Shown: positions 1 through 28,000 of the stretch, piece after piece
Layout of the letters: every line of letters starts with the position of its first letter
Numbering within the stretch: the first letter of the stretch is position 1
Origin: Otis tarda
Lineage: Eukaryota > Chordata > Aves > Otidiformes > Otididae
Assembly: GCA_026413225.1 (NCBI GenBank)
Contig: CM048554.1
Location: forward strand, 52,845,463-52,909,462
Length of the DNA: 64,000 nt
Reading direction: 5' to 3'
The notes under the pieces: model-generated
What the model saw: the letters and a program-made list of their open reading frames with translations, nothing else
Databases searched by the model: none
What the model was told of the DNA's origin: nothing
Program-made: the position numbers and the translations under genes

Positions 1-585
1 AAGGGCAGAGATTCACCTGCTGCCCGTGGAGGACCCCACACCAGAGCAGGTGGAGGCCTGAAGGAGGCTGTGGCCCATGGAGGGCCTGCTGGGGCAGCTG
101 TTCTGGAGGGACTGCACCCCATGGAAGAGATGTCCCATGGCGGAGCAGTTTCATGAAGGACAGTAGCCCATGGGAGGGACCCCACGATGGAGCAGAGGAG
201 GAATGCGAGTTCTTCCCCTGACGATGAAGCAGTGGCGTAAAACAATGCGTGATGAACTGACCACAACCCCCATTCCCTCTTCCCCCCTGTGCTGCTCAGG
301 CGGGCAGAAGGTAGTAGAGATAATGTTAAGCTTGGGAAGAGGGAGGGGTGGGGGAGGTTATCTTGTTCCCTGTCTCATTCTCCTGCTAGTTTTGGAAATA
401 AATGAATAGTTTTCCCCAAGTCGAGTCTGTTTTGCCTGTAACGGTAACTTTAAGGATTTCTCCCCGTCCTTATCTCAAACCTCGAGCCGTTTTTCCTTAT
501 ATCATCTCCCCCTATTCTCTCGGAGGGTGGAGGGAGTGAGAGAGAGACTGCATAGTCTGGTCCCGATCAGGGCTGAACTATGACA
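1..585 (+). mobile_element. Solo-type LTR, copy A (5' part cut off by window edge)
   Basis: The end of an LTR of the same family as the copies at 7794, 27283 and 28483. Position 1 corresponds to about 8349 in the complete copy. It keeps the GC-rich block of degenerate CCATGG-containing repeats, an AATAAA signal near 400 and the terminal CTATGACA (the family end is CTACGACA). It differs from the other copies at more positions by eye, so it looks older or from another subfamily. The 3' flank begins TTGGT, the expected 5-bp target duplication, but the left flank is outside the window. It has no coding capacity. Confidence 0.85.
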
Positions 586-1268
586 TTGGTCTATTTTGTT
601 AGTATCTGAGATCTCAGCAACAACACAGACAGTGTTACTGTATCTGCTTTACAGGGTGATTTGAAACTCATCTCATGCTTTTTAGCAAGATCCAAAAGCT
701 TGTGAGTGGAAAAAATTACATAAGCTTGCTTATTATTGTAAAAACAGACTTTAGTAGGGATAACTGCTTAATGAGGAAGAAACATTTTGCCTGGAAAAAG
801 TCAGGTTCAGGCTCCAATTATTATTTGGACACTGCATGAACCAGGAGGTTTCACTCTTACTTCTGAAGAAAACTAAATTGTGGACTGCAATTTATTTATT
901 TATATGACAGATTTTTGATGTCATAACCTTGAAGGATATGGACTGTCATTTTTAAACCACCACTGTGCTATACCTTAGATAGGAAACCAAGGAGACATTT
1001 TGATCTTTACTGTCCCAGACCTTTAAGGTATCTGAACTCTGTCTATTTCTGGGTGCACAGATATGATGAATGAGGAATAAATTCACTAAAACTGATTAAA
1101 GTTGCACAAGATGTACAGTGGGTGAACAAAAGAAAAATCGAGGACTGGATATGGAGCTCAGTAAGATTATGTATCACTAGTACTCAGCATTCTTCCTACT
1201 GTGATGGCTGGAGAATGTTTAGTGATTATGGAAGAATTTGTCATGGAAAAACGTCTTTAATTACTAAC
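586..1268. other. HHIPL2 intron sequence, no exon found
   Basis: AT-rich sequence between LTR copy A and HHIPL2 exon 7. I searched the minus strand for the expected basic tail exon (RAPPGKCKY-like) and saw nothing matching. Confidence 0.5.
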
Positions 1269-14555
<13,287 letters not shown>

Positions 14556-17500
14556 CCTCTCTGCTTTATTAATTGCCAGCCACAGAGCTCAGCATTTACT
14601 CAGGTTTGCTTACATTCTCTCTCTCTCTCCCCCCTTTTCTCTCTCAAGTTTACTACTTGGCAGGAGATAAACCCTCCAGGCAGCCTCTTTGGTATTTCAC
14701 ACGTCACATAGCTGAACCCTCCCTTCTGGACATTTCTCATGCCCCTAAGCACTCACAAATCTAATCCCTACATTTTAGTTTAAATTGGCTGAGAAATTCT
14801 TCACCAAGAAATATGAATAATGTAAAAATATGAAATATAATACCTATATACAGAACCTGATAATCTCTCCCCATTTACAAAACGCAAGTGAATAATTTTC
14901 AATTGCTAACTACCATTTTACTCAGCTTTTAAAATGCACCAAACTTGGATCTGGTTTCATAAATACTCAATAGGGATCATAAAATACAACCAAATTAAGG
15001 CAGCAGTTACCTATAGGTACAAGTAATTTCAGGACGAAAAGTTTTACAGAGATACTGCTATTACCCACAAATCCAGGTATAAATTCAGGGTTAAAATGAG
15101 AAGGAGTGCAGAAAGTGAAGGAGAAAACACACATTTAATGCACTAGCACAACCTGAAGTAATCTGTGATATTTTGTGGTAACTGTGTACTTAAGTTAATT
15201 GATTTTAGTGGTTTTGATTCCAGCTGACATTAAACAGATTTAAAGATGCATGAGATTTTTGCCCACTTTCCTCTCTGGTGAAGAATGCAGGACCAAGCCC
15301 TCTAGTTAGTGAAGGACAGCACCAGCTGTGTGTGCAGGCATACCATGTTTATACATGTTGTATTCCATCTGTGTTTCTGACACTTCCCTTACTCTGCTCT
15401 TCCACAAGTGGACCAAGAGCACTTTGATCACAACCAAGCTCCTTTATCACTTCACCAAAATCAAATGTTTTCCTTTTATGTCCACATTGCTACTCATAAC
15501 AACACAACAAACCCACACGCACCCAGAATACTCATCACCACTATGCTGCAAGCATCACAGAGCATGAGTTCAGGATCAGCACCACACCAAGAGCCAAAAT
15601 GATCCAATTAAGACAATTAAGTCATGCTTCATCTTGCAGCTGCAGGAGTGTCGCAGCCATTCTGATGCTGTTAGGAAGAGGCTTTAGCATGCACTTGCTC
15701 ACTAGACATTTCTGTACAAAAGAGCTTAGACAGCAAGGCTTTGTGATATGTTCTACTGCTTCTGAAATATCAGTGAGGAACCAAGCAATTACTAAAGAAA
15801 AAAAAAAGTAATTAGATCTCTCTCCTCCCCTCTCCTAAATCCTAGGAGAAACTATTACGGCCAATGCACAGATATCCTGTCTGCTGTTTCTAGCAGCTTC
15901 TTACTGCTTTACCTCCCTGGGACACAGGCAGAGAGTGAGGACAGGGAAGCTGCAGTGAGAATCTCATGTATAGGTACACCTTCACTCATTCAAAGCCCTT
16001 CCCCCTCTCCCCACACATCACCATTTACTCCCAGGATCTATTTGCATGTAGCTCAAGGAGAAGTCAAAGCTCCCAGTCCAAGCTTCTCAATACAGCCACC
16101 AGCGTAACATGACAGTGAGAACACTCTGTGATTACACATCTCCTTGGAGTCTTTATTGGGAAACAGTTGTTTTAAAAACCCTCTGGGTTTTTAACCATCA
16201 ACCACCTGTTTTGCTGTGACTAACTCATGGCACTTTGACTGTACAGCAGTCTGCCAATAATCCTGTCTCTGCTGAGACTTCAGTGAACTGGAAACAGACC
16301 AGTCACAAGATCCAGCATTGTCATGAGAAAAAGCATTTTAAACCGAAGTACTTAAATCAGCTTACCTCAGTTATTGCTCTTATACATTGCAAACAATCAA
16401 TGAAATGAAGGGATTACTTCACAGCATCCCCTGGCAATTGTCTGATTTTGAAACCACAAAAAACAGCAAGGATAAGCAAGAATATTTGTGTACTCTTCAT
16501 TTGTAACTGCAGCCTACAAGTTCCCTATGCTTTTAATTCATTTAGCATTACTGAGCTCTTCAGGGTAACTAACAATATCTACCATTAAAAGAACTTAAGT
16601 GCCTCCCTCCCTTTCATCCATCAAGACCAGGAGGCAAGAACACTCTTTGCTGCTCCCTGATGAGGGAGAAGAGATGACGTGATTTGTAATTCTGTGTTAT
16701 CTTTATGTTATGTTTTAATATTAAAAATACCAAAACAATAGGTGGAATAACAGGGGGACAACAGACACAGTCTGTGGACAGAAGATGTGGATTCCCTGAA
16801 TAAGTTCCTTGCCTCTGCATAAAGGAGATCAGAAAAAATAAAAAAAAAAAAAAAAAAAAAACCACCAAACAAAAAAAAACCCACAAAAAAAGAAGAGATG
16901 TCATATTTTTTTCACGGAAGGAAAAAAACCTGAGTTTCGCACACAGGATCGAGATGGCAAGTCATAAGAAAACCAAATCTAGACCACATAATTCAGAATG
17001 TTCCAATCCAGTAGGAGTTACCTCAAAGTACAACACACAAGCTTGAAAACACAGTATGAACTGAATAACTTACACAGGAAATTCCACTCAGGACTTGTGA
17101 CCTACAGGTTTGTCTCGGGTATAAGTACTGTGGTGTCAGGAAATAGCAAGATTCTTGCAGGACGTGAAAGGGCAATGCTTGAGATAAGTTACAGGAAAGC
17201 TGGGACTGTGCTGCTGTGCAGCATGGTAGTTCTAGCACTAGGAGAGAATACGACCCCTGGCAGCAACCCTGCTTCCAGAGGTCATAGGAGAAAGCTGTGA
17301 GCACAATGGATTAACAGATTTTTTCAAAGACATCAAGCTCCTTTTTGTCCTCTCATTTTCTCTACCAAATTGTTCTTACCTCTACCCCAATCTCTGCTGC
17401 TTTGTTTCACACTTCTTCCTCAGTAAAGAGATGGCTTCTCAGCTACTGCAAGGCATACGTATCTCCCACAGGCAGCTAAGGGGACAGAAGGAAAAATATA

Positions 17501-18747
17501 TGGTATCTCTCAAAAAGCAGGGGCTCTAGGGGAGATGCAGGGGAAGGACCTTTTGAAACGTCACAATATAAAATTAAAATAGCCAAAATTCAGTTGAAGA
17601 CCTCTAACCGAAAAAAAAAACCACAACAAAAAAAAAAAAAAACAACCACCAACTATTCCAGAACAAGACAGCAGCATTCTTAGGGCATCAGAACTAAACT
17701 AGCATACAGGTCAGGAATGATGAATAATTGAGGTTTAGTTTTTTTAATAAAATATACAGTTATGGCAGGTAGCTCACTCAATGTTTAAGAGATATTGTCT
17801 TACGGCACATTTCACAAGCCTAAATTAACCCAGATGAAACTCCCAGATAAACACTTAGCTTTTAAAAGCATAGCTGTACTTATCCATATACTACTTTGCA
17901 TCTTTATCTCATTCCCAGAGGTGGTTCAAGCAGTTCATCCACCTGAGTTCTACAGACGTTTCATTAAAACCGGAGTAGTATTTGGAAACCATTTTGTTGT
18001 TGTTTTCAAGAATGCTAGTTTGTGACAACATACTAGCATTTGCTTTCCAAACACCGCAACAGTGCACGTTTCAACTCACAGGAAAGACGACAAAAAGATT
18101 CTAGAAAGACTCCTCCAGCAGGCAGAGAAGTTTTCAGGAGTTCTGTGCCTTTGCTTTTTCATAGCACTCTGACACCAGCTTTCCTCTGTAGCCACGCAGC
18201 TACAGCAACCTTTCATTCTCTTACCAATGATGTGAACACAATCCAATCCCCGAGCTGGACACACAACCCGTAAGTATGACATGTGGGAAAACCGTCTTCG
18301 AATATGAAGTGATTTATCTATTTGAACAAGCTGCGGTAGATCTTTACAACCTATAATTCTTCTCAATATGCAATGCAAAAAATGTGACACGTCTCTCCAT
18401 TTTCCATAGATTTCAGGAAATTATCAGTTATAAGCAGCAAGCTACGTAACCTTTACAGGTTGAGAATGCATTTTCACACTGCATCATGTACTGTTCTAGG
18501 TTAAGCCACTACACTTATTATGAATGCCACTGCTAGTCCTGAATGGATTTTGAACTACATTCCAGCAGTTATTTAACTCACCATTAAACATAATAAGGAT
18601 CCACTCTAAAATACTGTTAATACAGAAATTCCACACCATAATACTTTCTCAAGATGTATTTGAAATCAATGCTGTTTGCATTTCACACACAAATATGGGA
18701 CTAATATTAAATAAATTCCTCAACATTATCAGTTGATTTATATTCTT
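14556..18747. other. Intergenic region between HHIPL2 5' end and TAF1A 3' end
   Basis: It contains a (CT)n stretch at about 14611-14646 just upstream of HHIPL2 and two A-rich/C-interrupted tracts (16832-16892 and 17611-17650). I see no CpG island and no supported gene. The HHIPL2 transcription start should lie in the first few hundred bases but has no recognisable core promoter element. Confidence 0.55.
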
Positions 18748-18753
18748 TTTATT
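18748..18753 (-). terminator. Candidate TAF1A polyadenylation signal AATAAA
   Basis: Reads TTTATT on the plus strand, AATAAA on the TAF1A strand. It lies about 160 nt past the TAF1A stop codon, and no closer canonical signal was noticed. Confidence 0.55.
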
Positions 18754-18910
18754 ATAAAATAAATACAAACCAAAACATTTTTAGAGATATATTAAAAAGT
18801 CTAGTACTGAGTTGATGGGGTCTGCCTATAAGTTTTAGAATAGCACCAATACAGGAGTCAGTTTCACAGAGAGGAAAAAATACAGCAAGAACCTCAAGGA
18901 TGCCTTCTTA

Positions 18911-19053
18911 TCAAGGTTGTACAGAGGAATCTGAAAGACCAGATATTCTCAGGTAGACAGGACTGTGCTTATTCACAAACTTCTTCAGTATCCGAAACCT
19001 TTTCATCTGAGCTTTGCAACCTTGGTGTGATATATATTTAAAGTACTTGCAAT
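18911..19053 (-). CDS. TAF1A: TAF1A exon 10 (C-terminus and stop)
   Basis: Acceptor tcctccttag|ATTGCA after a long pyrimidine tract. Encodes [20 protein letters not shown] and a basic tail ending SSVQP, then TGA at 18913-18911. It matches the basic C-terminus of the family. Confidence 0.9.
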
Positions 19054-22000
19054 CTAAGGAGGAAAAAAAAAAAAAAAGCATGAAGTTATACCATGATACA
19101 ACCAAATATAAAATGCTTTCACTGTTTAAATAACATGCAGGCATCTAAGTTTTCACTAATGAAAGGTAATAAAATAATCCAAGACATGCCTTAAATCAGA
19201 GGCATAGCTGCAGCATTAAATAATCTATCCTCATTTGACCCAGAAAGCATTCTACATGTATATAACTGTACGCCGAGTCTTGCAAAATATTTTTCCTTTT
19301 TGTTTTTACTTTTAAATAGATTAGAAAGTACAATTCCAATAGTGTAAAGCAGCATTGATTTCATACATTAACTTACTGTATTTGGTAAGGAAAATAGAGG
19401 CTTACATAGACACCAATAAGCACAGAAACTTTAATAAAGAAACTTAGAGCTGGAACAGTTTTATTAGCCATCTGGAAATAAAAGTTGGGAGACATTTGAT
19501 AACATATTACTGAAAGCAAGAAAAAAAAAAAAACTTTCAATATGAGATATTGTTTTATAAAGTCCAGAAGATAAAGTTATAGAAAAGCTGCCAGCAAACA
19601 AGTTACCAAAAGTCCAGACTGGTGTACGAGCCACAGTCTCCATGCCATATTCTCATTCTCAATTTAGCAGCTGCTTCTTGGGCTGATACTCCACTTGGTT
19701 TTGGCAGTATTTCAAAGAATGCTACTGAAGAGGTCATGATCTTCACCTTCTTACCAAACTACTGATGGTTTTCACTGAAGACCCACCCCTCCTCCTCTTT
19801 CCTGCATTACGACATCCCACAGTCCTTAAGGACCAGCTGCTCCCCAGTATTTGCTGAGACACTGCCCAGACTGGCATCCAGCAAGCAAACTGTCCACAGT
19901 CCTCACAAGATTCACTCAGGAGTGTGTTGTGCATTTTTTAAATTGTAATTTGAAAGTTAAATACGATAAATAGTATTGTGACTGCTCAACAAGGCCAGAT
20001 AAAACAGAACTCTAAACCAGGGTAAGACAAGTTATGCAAAATATGCATTACTGTCAAATATCAAAAACAATTTAAATATTTTTCTCAAGTTCCAAGACAA
20101 CAATCTTTCCTAGAAGAAAGAAACTGCATTTCTTCCAGGGAGTAGGCGGCTGTATCCCATCTCATTAGGGCTAGAACTAGACATTATTTCTGTTCTGTAT
20201 AGTGAAAAGGAAAGAACATTTGGTATTACCCTTTCCCAGCAAGATTCCAGCCACCAGAGCTTTTTCGTATGAAAGGCTTTCATTTTCCTGCCAATTCCTT
20301 TTTGCCAAGTAACGGCTAAAATGGAAGGTTGGCCACCAGTCCTTTCTGGAGTTCCACTCTTGCTTGATCCAGTCAAGGTGCTTCTCAGAGCTGAATAAAG
20401 GTAAAGCAAGTTAAAAAAAAAAAAAAAATTAAATTGAGATTAAAAGATCATTAGGAGGCACTGATTTTATAATCAGCTTGCTACAAGTCTCAAATTGCTA
20501 GCGTAGACACACTGACCTTACACTGCAGACTAAAATATTAAACAGAAACAATTTTTTTTTTTTAATCCTTGGCAACACTGGTGAGGCAGGAGGTGAGCTC
20601 TTGCAGTCTTATTTAGACTTGGCAATAACACAGATTATGGTGTGGAATGAAGCAAGCCTTTGACTTGTGTGCCAGTTTGTCAATAGTAATAAGAAACTTG
20701 AAGAAAGTTTGTCAATAAATTAGCAGTATGAAAGGGTTGGTTTGTTTTTAGAAAATGTTTCTGTTACTCTAGGCATACTCAAAGACTAACTTATCCCAAA
20801 TATTCACCCCAGTAACTGTTATGCAATAAAGAACTTAAACCAAGCATTTCAGAAATAGAAACTACCTATAACAGGGAAGTGATATTCCCATAAAACGACC
20901 AAGAGGCTCAGCATATTTCAAGACACTCTGAAGCTGTGTCTTCAAATACAAAAATGCAGGTATCATACCATTTTTACTAACTATGCAACAACACTCCTAG
21001 GTTTAATCCACTAGCTTCTGGACCTTAACAGCAGATGCTGTGTAGGTGGAGGTGGCAATAAGACAGCAAAATGGGTAAAATTAAGTACAGAATTAGTTTA
21101 CTGTAAATATATAGGCCTTAAAAAAACACAGCATTCTGCTTGTTGGTTAAAATAAAGTCTAGACATTAGAGGCCTTCTGGGCACGAATTGCCTGAGATGG
21201 CTCCTTCTGAAATCAGAGGCCATGTCTGTCAGTGTTGGAGAAGACATGTCACTGTTGGCTCAGCTTTTAGGAATATGCTAGCTGGATTCTGTAACAGCTA
21301 CCACCATCACACAACACACCGGTCTGTACAGTACCCGTCATGCCCCTATTGCAGCCCAGTGATTCTCAAACCCACTTCAAATAACGCACATGTAGTCACA
21401 GAGCAGAAGACTCAAGTTGGGGGTTTTTTCACCCCTGAAAGAGGGAGATTAGTGACAGAATGCTACCTGAACATATGAATAACCCTTTCTGTATAAGCAC
21501 ATAACCTGGTAAAAAAAATAAAAAACAAAAACAAAAAACCAACTTTTTTCAGGCAATGCTAATACTGGAAACTTGGAATTATCTTTAATAATAATTTATT
21601 CTTTCCTCCCAATGAAATCACACTGCAGCTAAGCACTGCCACAGAACTCAGGGTAGGCCAGATGACAATTCCATTCACGAGCAGGGAAAACAAAGGCTAC
21701 TTGTTTTCTTTGTCAATTGCCCAAAGGTGGAGACTTGATACACATTTGTTTTTAGCACTGTATATCAGATACTTACATTACAATTTGTTTCATCTGTCTT
21801 GCCAAACAGCTCCATGCTTTTACATTTTCCTTCCAGCCAGCATAATCTAAGGCTGCAAAAATGACTTCTAGGCCCAGTCGACGTTTTTTTCTTTTCTCTG
21901 GAAAAAGATTAGTCTGATTAATGAATTACTTACATCAGGCTGAACTCATTAGTAAGCAACAAGTGACACTCTGTGCCTCCTCCCATCCTGCTCAAAAACT

Positions 22001-25000
22001 GCTGGCTCAAGAGGCACACATAAGACCCCTCACTTATCCCACACTGCCTTGCTTACAATTGTTGGTATTGCCAAAGGTCACCCATCAGTGCTTCCAGTGG
22101 GCACTACTGTTCAACATCATTTTCCCAGGGGAAGGGAACACAGTCCCTCTGAAACATTTCAAATTCTGAGATGCCATAAAAAAACCCACCAAAATAAAAT
22201 CTGGGACTGATATGAATAAAACAAACATTTCACATCAGCAGTTCTGTATCAACAGAGTTCTTAAAACAACACTTGACCTATCATAGCAGGTAGATGTGGG
22301 AAAAGTTATGTTTCTCAGTTTAATTTTTTTCAAAAATCAGATTGCCCTCATTAGCTATGAAAAGTTAGCAAGTGTATCATGCATGGACAGGAAAAAAAAG
22401 GAGGTTTCAGTAAGGGAGTTGTTTTGGGTTTTTTTTCCCCCTCCCAAACAGGAAAAGCAGAAAAGAATAATCTTGATTCAAGGACATTTCACCAATCTGC
22501 TGACCTGCTGGAACATACCAGGTCACAGGAAGACCAACAGCTTGCAATACAATTGATCAGCATGGGAAAAAAAAAAAAGTCTCCACATTGGAAGACTTTT
22601 CTACTAGCTTGAAGATTAAACTCCCTTGAAGAAGAGGAAGATCTTGTTCTTTGATCAATAACAATGAACTAAAGCATAGATCTATCACAATTCCTCCAGA
22701 AGAGAAAGAAGAAATAAATCAGAGATCCCAAAAAGGGAATGGAGACCCTGGTATTCAGAGCAGGGTACCTCAAAAAAAAAAATTAAGTTATTTTTAAGAT
22801 CCTGGTGTTGCCTTAAAACAGTTTGCTTTGATCAGTCTTTAAAATGAAAACGGCGTTTGTTTAGAGAAGTCTGTAAATCCCTGCTCACATATCCAACTTA
22901 AAGGTTCCCGTGATTGGAAAGATGGGTTTTTGAGTTGTTTTGTTGTTTTTTTTTTTTTTTTTTTCTTAACAAACAAAGCTACTTTGAAAAGCAGAAAGAC
23001 AGTTACAGAATTATTTCAGAATATTATTCTAGATTAACATAAAGGAAAAGAGCAAAGATGTTTAAAGACTTACTTGATTTTTGAAGCATGGTATTAAAAT
23101 CTATCATTAATTCATGAGAAGGAACAATATCATGCAAGATCTGGAAAAAAAACAAAACAAAAAACTACGAAACCCAGATATATTATTTTAATGTGAAAAA
23201 TTTTGAAGACTTCTACCTGATCAAGAGAAACGCAGGCTTTTAGTTAGGAAAAATAAGCCATCTGATACCTTAATACCTTGATAAAATAATGAATAGCTAG
23301 GTCCATTTTGCACATCTGTGACACGATAAAAGAAATACCTTGATGGCTGCTGAAAAACACTGCATGTGACAAATACAATAGCCTCAAGGGAACAGCCCAA
23401 ATCCATACCCGGTGTCCCCTTTTTAGAAGGCAATATTTCCTTCTTAGGCCAGTTCTAGCTCACCTGTCTACTGCTCTGTACATTGGATCACAGTTTCTGG
23501 GCCAATCAGATCAGTTTTGATTTGTCACTATCTTGTAAGATATTTGTGTATAAAACCGCTGCTAAAAAGTACTGAGAAGATGGAATTTTAGACACACATG
23601 CTACAGTTTAAAAGTCTAAACTTTATGAAGCTGTTCTAAAAACTGCCCTAACAAAAGCACATTAGTGCCATCAAGTGGCAAAACAGACTGCAAAACATTG
23701 TTTGGAAGAAGCTATCAAGCACAATGAGCAAGGGTAAGGAAAGCAGGAATTTAAAAGTAACTATACAAAAGCTTAGCACAGCAAGGCCTTGTTTGCCAAC
23801 ACCCATTAGAAGTTAACTTCTATTTTAGCTTAAATGCACGGCTCACTGAAAAAAAGCAGAGAAACTAATTGCTAGACAGGATCAATATGTGAAAGAGCAA
23901 GCATCTAATAAGTTATTCAGTATTGTAAAGATCAACTGTAACAGAAATCAATGCATGTTATGTACAAGACTGCTGATACAGACTTCTGGAACCAGGTAAA
24001 CGTGTTCTCTGAGCTTGTTTACTGACTTTAATTTATACAATGTATCAGTTAAAGGCAAAATAAAGACTTTAATTCAAAGACAGTATTGCTCCACCCTTTA
24101 GCATACCGCCCACAAACTTCCCTCTAACCCTCTGCTTTCCACAGAGAATACAACAGGGTAAATAATGTAACAGGAGTTTCAACTGAACCAAACTGTCAGA
24201 CCACCCTGCAACATGAATGACCACAGATCGCATCTACCACATAATATATACCTTGAGTGCGGATATGAGTGACTTCTTCGATTCCCCATGTCTCTTCAGG
24301 AACTGATAAAGGTAAACATGAGCATTGGGGTTAGCAGGAAACTTGGAGTTGTAGGCATATTCATTTAATACTTGGCGGGCTTCGTTATGGTCTCCATAGA
24401 ACTCCAACAACTAAGAGAAGTTAAGTCTGTCATTAGTTTGCCACATATTAGCAATCATACTCTTACAAGTAATTTTGGGCTGCCACAGAACTATCTAATA
24501 GCACAGTCTGTATCTAAGAGCGTAGCGTATTAGTTACGACAAACACTAGTGTATTTTCATTTTACTGGCCAATCTGTTATCACAGATAGACAAAAAAAAA
24601 TTTCACACAGAGAATCCACTACAGGAGAAAATTTCTTTAACACTTATTTAATTGCCAAATAATTACCAGCATTTGCACTGGAACAAGGCCCTGAAGCAGC
24701 TTGCCATGTCTTTTGAAGAGAGAACTCAATGAGAGAACTTGGCAGCTGTCAGCACCAAGCAAAATTCCGTAAGATGCACTCAGAGAAGTCAGAGCTTATC
24801 AGCATTTACAAAATGTAAATAATTTCACAGAGATTTTAAGATTAGCTTTATTTCTTAATTCCAAATTCTAAGCAGATATTTAACAAAACAAAACAGAGAG
24901 GGACTATATGTTTGGTGTCTTTAACATTTAGTGTATCCAGAAAAACACTGCCCTGCCAAAAAAAGAGAACTTGCTTTCAGGAATTTAAACAAAGCAGCTG

Positions 25001-28000
25001 TGCTCCCATTTCTGTACCAGCACCATGAATACAAACTATGCAAGCTGTTTGTCTATTTCTATTTCTTGGCAATGCACAGATAAAATCCTTTTTGTACTCT
25101 GTGCAGGCTCTTTAGTTCTACTAGGAGTAAACTGTGCTCTGAATGAAAGTCAGCGAGATACACGTACGGGTGTGCTGCTTTTAAAATATTTTGTTGTCAG
25201 CCATACACATATAGAAAAGACACAGGCAGACATCTTAATGAAAATTAGACAGGGAAACACAAGAGGAAGACACATGTAAAACATGCCCTTACATCCACGT
25301 AGCATTTCACAAAATGATCCCAGACTCCAGGTATTTTAATAATCTCCTTTAAGTTCACTGCTGCCTTCCGAAAGCAACTGTGCATTTCCTGTTCAACCGA
25401 CAAGTCTTCAAATCCATCCTGACCTACCAAAACATGGAAGAATGCCAAATAGTTAGCTTTGCTAATCAAAAGAGATCTCAAAGAACAGGTGCACACTAGA
25501 GAGGATCAAATTTTGCTAGGCAAGGATTCCAGTCAGAGAGCTTTTAGAAAAGAGGTCTCCATTTCCTCAGTATTGGAATAAGAAATTTTGACCGCTCTTC
25601 GTTCAAATTTATTATCAGCTAATTCCAACTCATGGGGCATGACGGGCAGTAACCCAAGATAAGACACTACCAGCACAAGGTCCATAAACCAAATTCAATA
25701 CTTAGCTTTCATACAAACAACTAGAGATCCAACGTAACTGATAATGCACAGCCAGCAGGTATATACATACAAGTAGTAACTTGTCTATCTTTAAGAAACT
25801 GAAATTCAAACACAAGTTTTGGGGGCTTTTGCTAGCACTCAAAATTCTAGCAGCAGTCAAGCACTTATGCACCTATAAAGAAACCACTGCTTTAGATTAA
25901 TATCTTCCTTTGATCGTTGTTTTAGGTGATGCTGCCTGGATATAAAACATGTGATTCGGAAGGAAAAAAGTTTCAGAATAGCATTTCAGTACACTTCAGA
26001 AAAGTGCAGGTCAGTATGCCATTTTGGTACCACCATCATTGCTGATACAGAAGTATATACCACATGACATTTTGAAGACCAGTATTTGTCTGGTGCCTTC
26101 ATATGCAGATAAAGGCAGAAGAGCAGCCCACACGGAAACGGTGTCACTGCAAGCCATGGTGTCTGCAAAAAGCAAGTAAGTTGAAGTTTAGAGCTCAATA
26201 CAAAAACAACACTAGGACTTACCATGCTCTAACAGGATGTTCTTCTGCTTAGACCAGCTATAGTAGTCCAACAGCCCCCTGTAAGCCTGAATCAGTTTCA
26301 TTTCTTTATCCTGAATGGCTGTTTGTTCTCCAAACCTCCAGCTTTCTGCCAGGGATAGGTTTTCGTAAGCTTCATCTACTAGTCCATTACAAAGGAGATG
26401 AAAGGTGTGCTCTAAACAAACCTGCAATTCAAATAGTGCATACCACAGTGTTTCACATCATAAATGAAGAGAATCTCAGCAATACTGTAAAGTTCTACAC
26501 AGATGTACGGGGAAGAAGAGACTCATTACTGATGTGCATATAAGATATTACAAACACAGTTAGTATAGTATTTTAATTAGAAGAGCATTTTACAGATATT
26601 CTTTTACCCAAACAGTACCTTTACAAGGAATTTTGGAGAAAAATGCAGGAAATGCAAGTGTCACTGGGGGCAGGGAGATAAGCCAAGAACTGTTTGAAGA
26701 TGCTGGAGAAATACTAGTCATCAAAAGTATATCTGATACACAAAGACGTATCCCTTGGAAGAGAAAGGAAACCCAGTTGGACTACATTTACCGATTTTTC
26801 ATTTGGCTACCCAACTGCAGAACACCTGAAAGAGGGATCACCTATCACCCCATCATGCTGTTTAGGCACTAGATAAAAGTTTAAACCTTCAGCTAGCTCC
26901 AGTAAACTCTTGTATAGAATTTCTGATGAAGGCCTTGAACAAATACAACAGAGTAAGACAGAAGCATCATCACAAGTAAGAAACAGTCAAGGAAACCAAA
27001 ACAATATAGGTTTGAATGAGGTACCACGGGAAAAAAAAAGACTACAGCTGGGTGACACAGGGGCCTACAGTAGAAGGTCTACTTGTATATAGATTATACA
27101 GCCCACTTGAAAATTGAGCTGATAACAATGGCAAAATTTAAGTACAACTGTTCTGTCAAGAGCACAGTGGCCAAATTAGGGACTGGAAACAAAACTTGGC
27201 AGGTGTTAACATGTAATTAGATGTTACTGGGGAATGCATGAATGAATTTAACTGTTTCAAATTAGAAGATTAATTAAAGGATTGTCGTAGTTCAGCCCTG
27301 ATCAGGACCAGACTACGCAGTCTCTCTCTCACTCCCCCCACCTTCCGAGAGAACAGGGAGAGAAAATATAAGGAAAAATGGCTCGAGTTTTGAGATAAGG
27401 ACAGGGAGAAATCCTTAAAGTTACAGTCACGGGCAAAACAGACTCGACTTGGGGAAAACTATTCATTTATTACTACAAACAGCAGGATAATGAGACAGAG
27501 AACAAGGTAACCTCCATCCACCCCTCCCTCTTCCCAAGCTTAACATTATCTCTACTACCTTCCCCCCCCCGAGCGGCACAAGGGGGAAGAGGGAATGGGG
27601 GTTGCAGTCAGTTCATCATACGTTGTTTCACGCCGCTGCTTCATGGTTGGGGGAAGAACTCCTCACATTCCTCCCCTGCTCCATTTTGGGGTCCCACCCA
27701 TACGCCACAGTCCTTCGTGAAACTGCTCCAGCGTGGGTCATCTCTTCCACGGGGTGCAGTCCCTCCAGAACGGCTGTCCCAGCGGGCCCTCCACGGACCA
27801 CAGCCTCCTTCAGGCATCCACCTCCCCCAGTACGGGGTCCTTCACGGGCCCCAAGTGGATCTCTGCTCCTCCATGGACCTCCATGGGCTGCAGGGGGACA
27901 ACCTGCTCCACCATGGTCGTCACCACAGGCTGCAGGGGAATCTTGGCCAGGAGCCGCGTTACTCCTCCCCCTCCTTCTTCACTGACCTTGGTGTCTGCAG

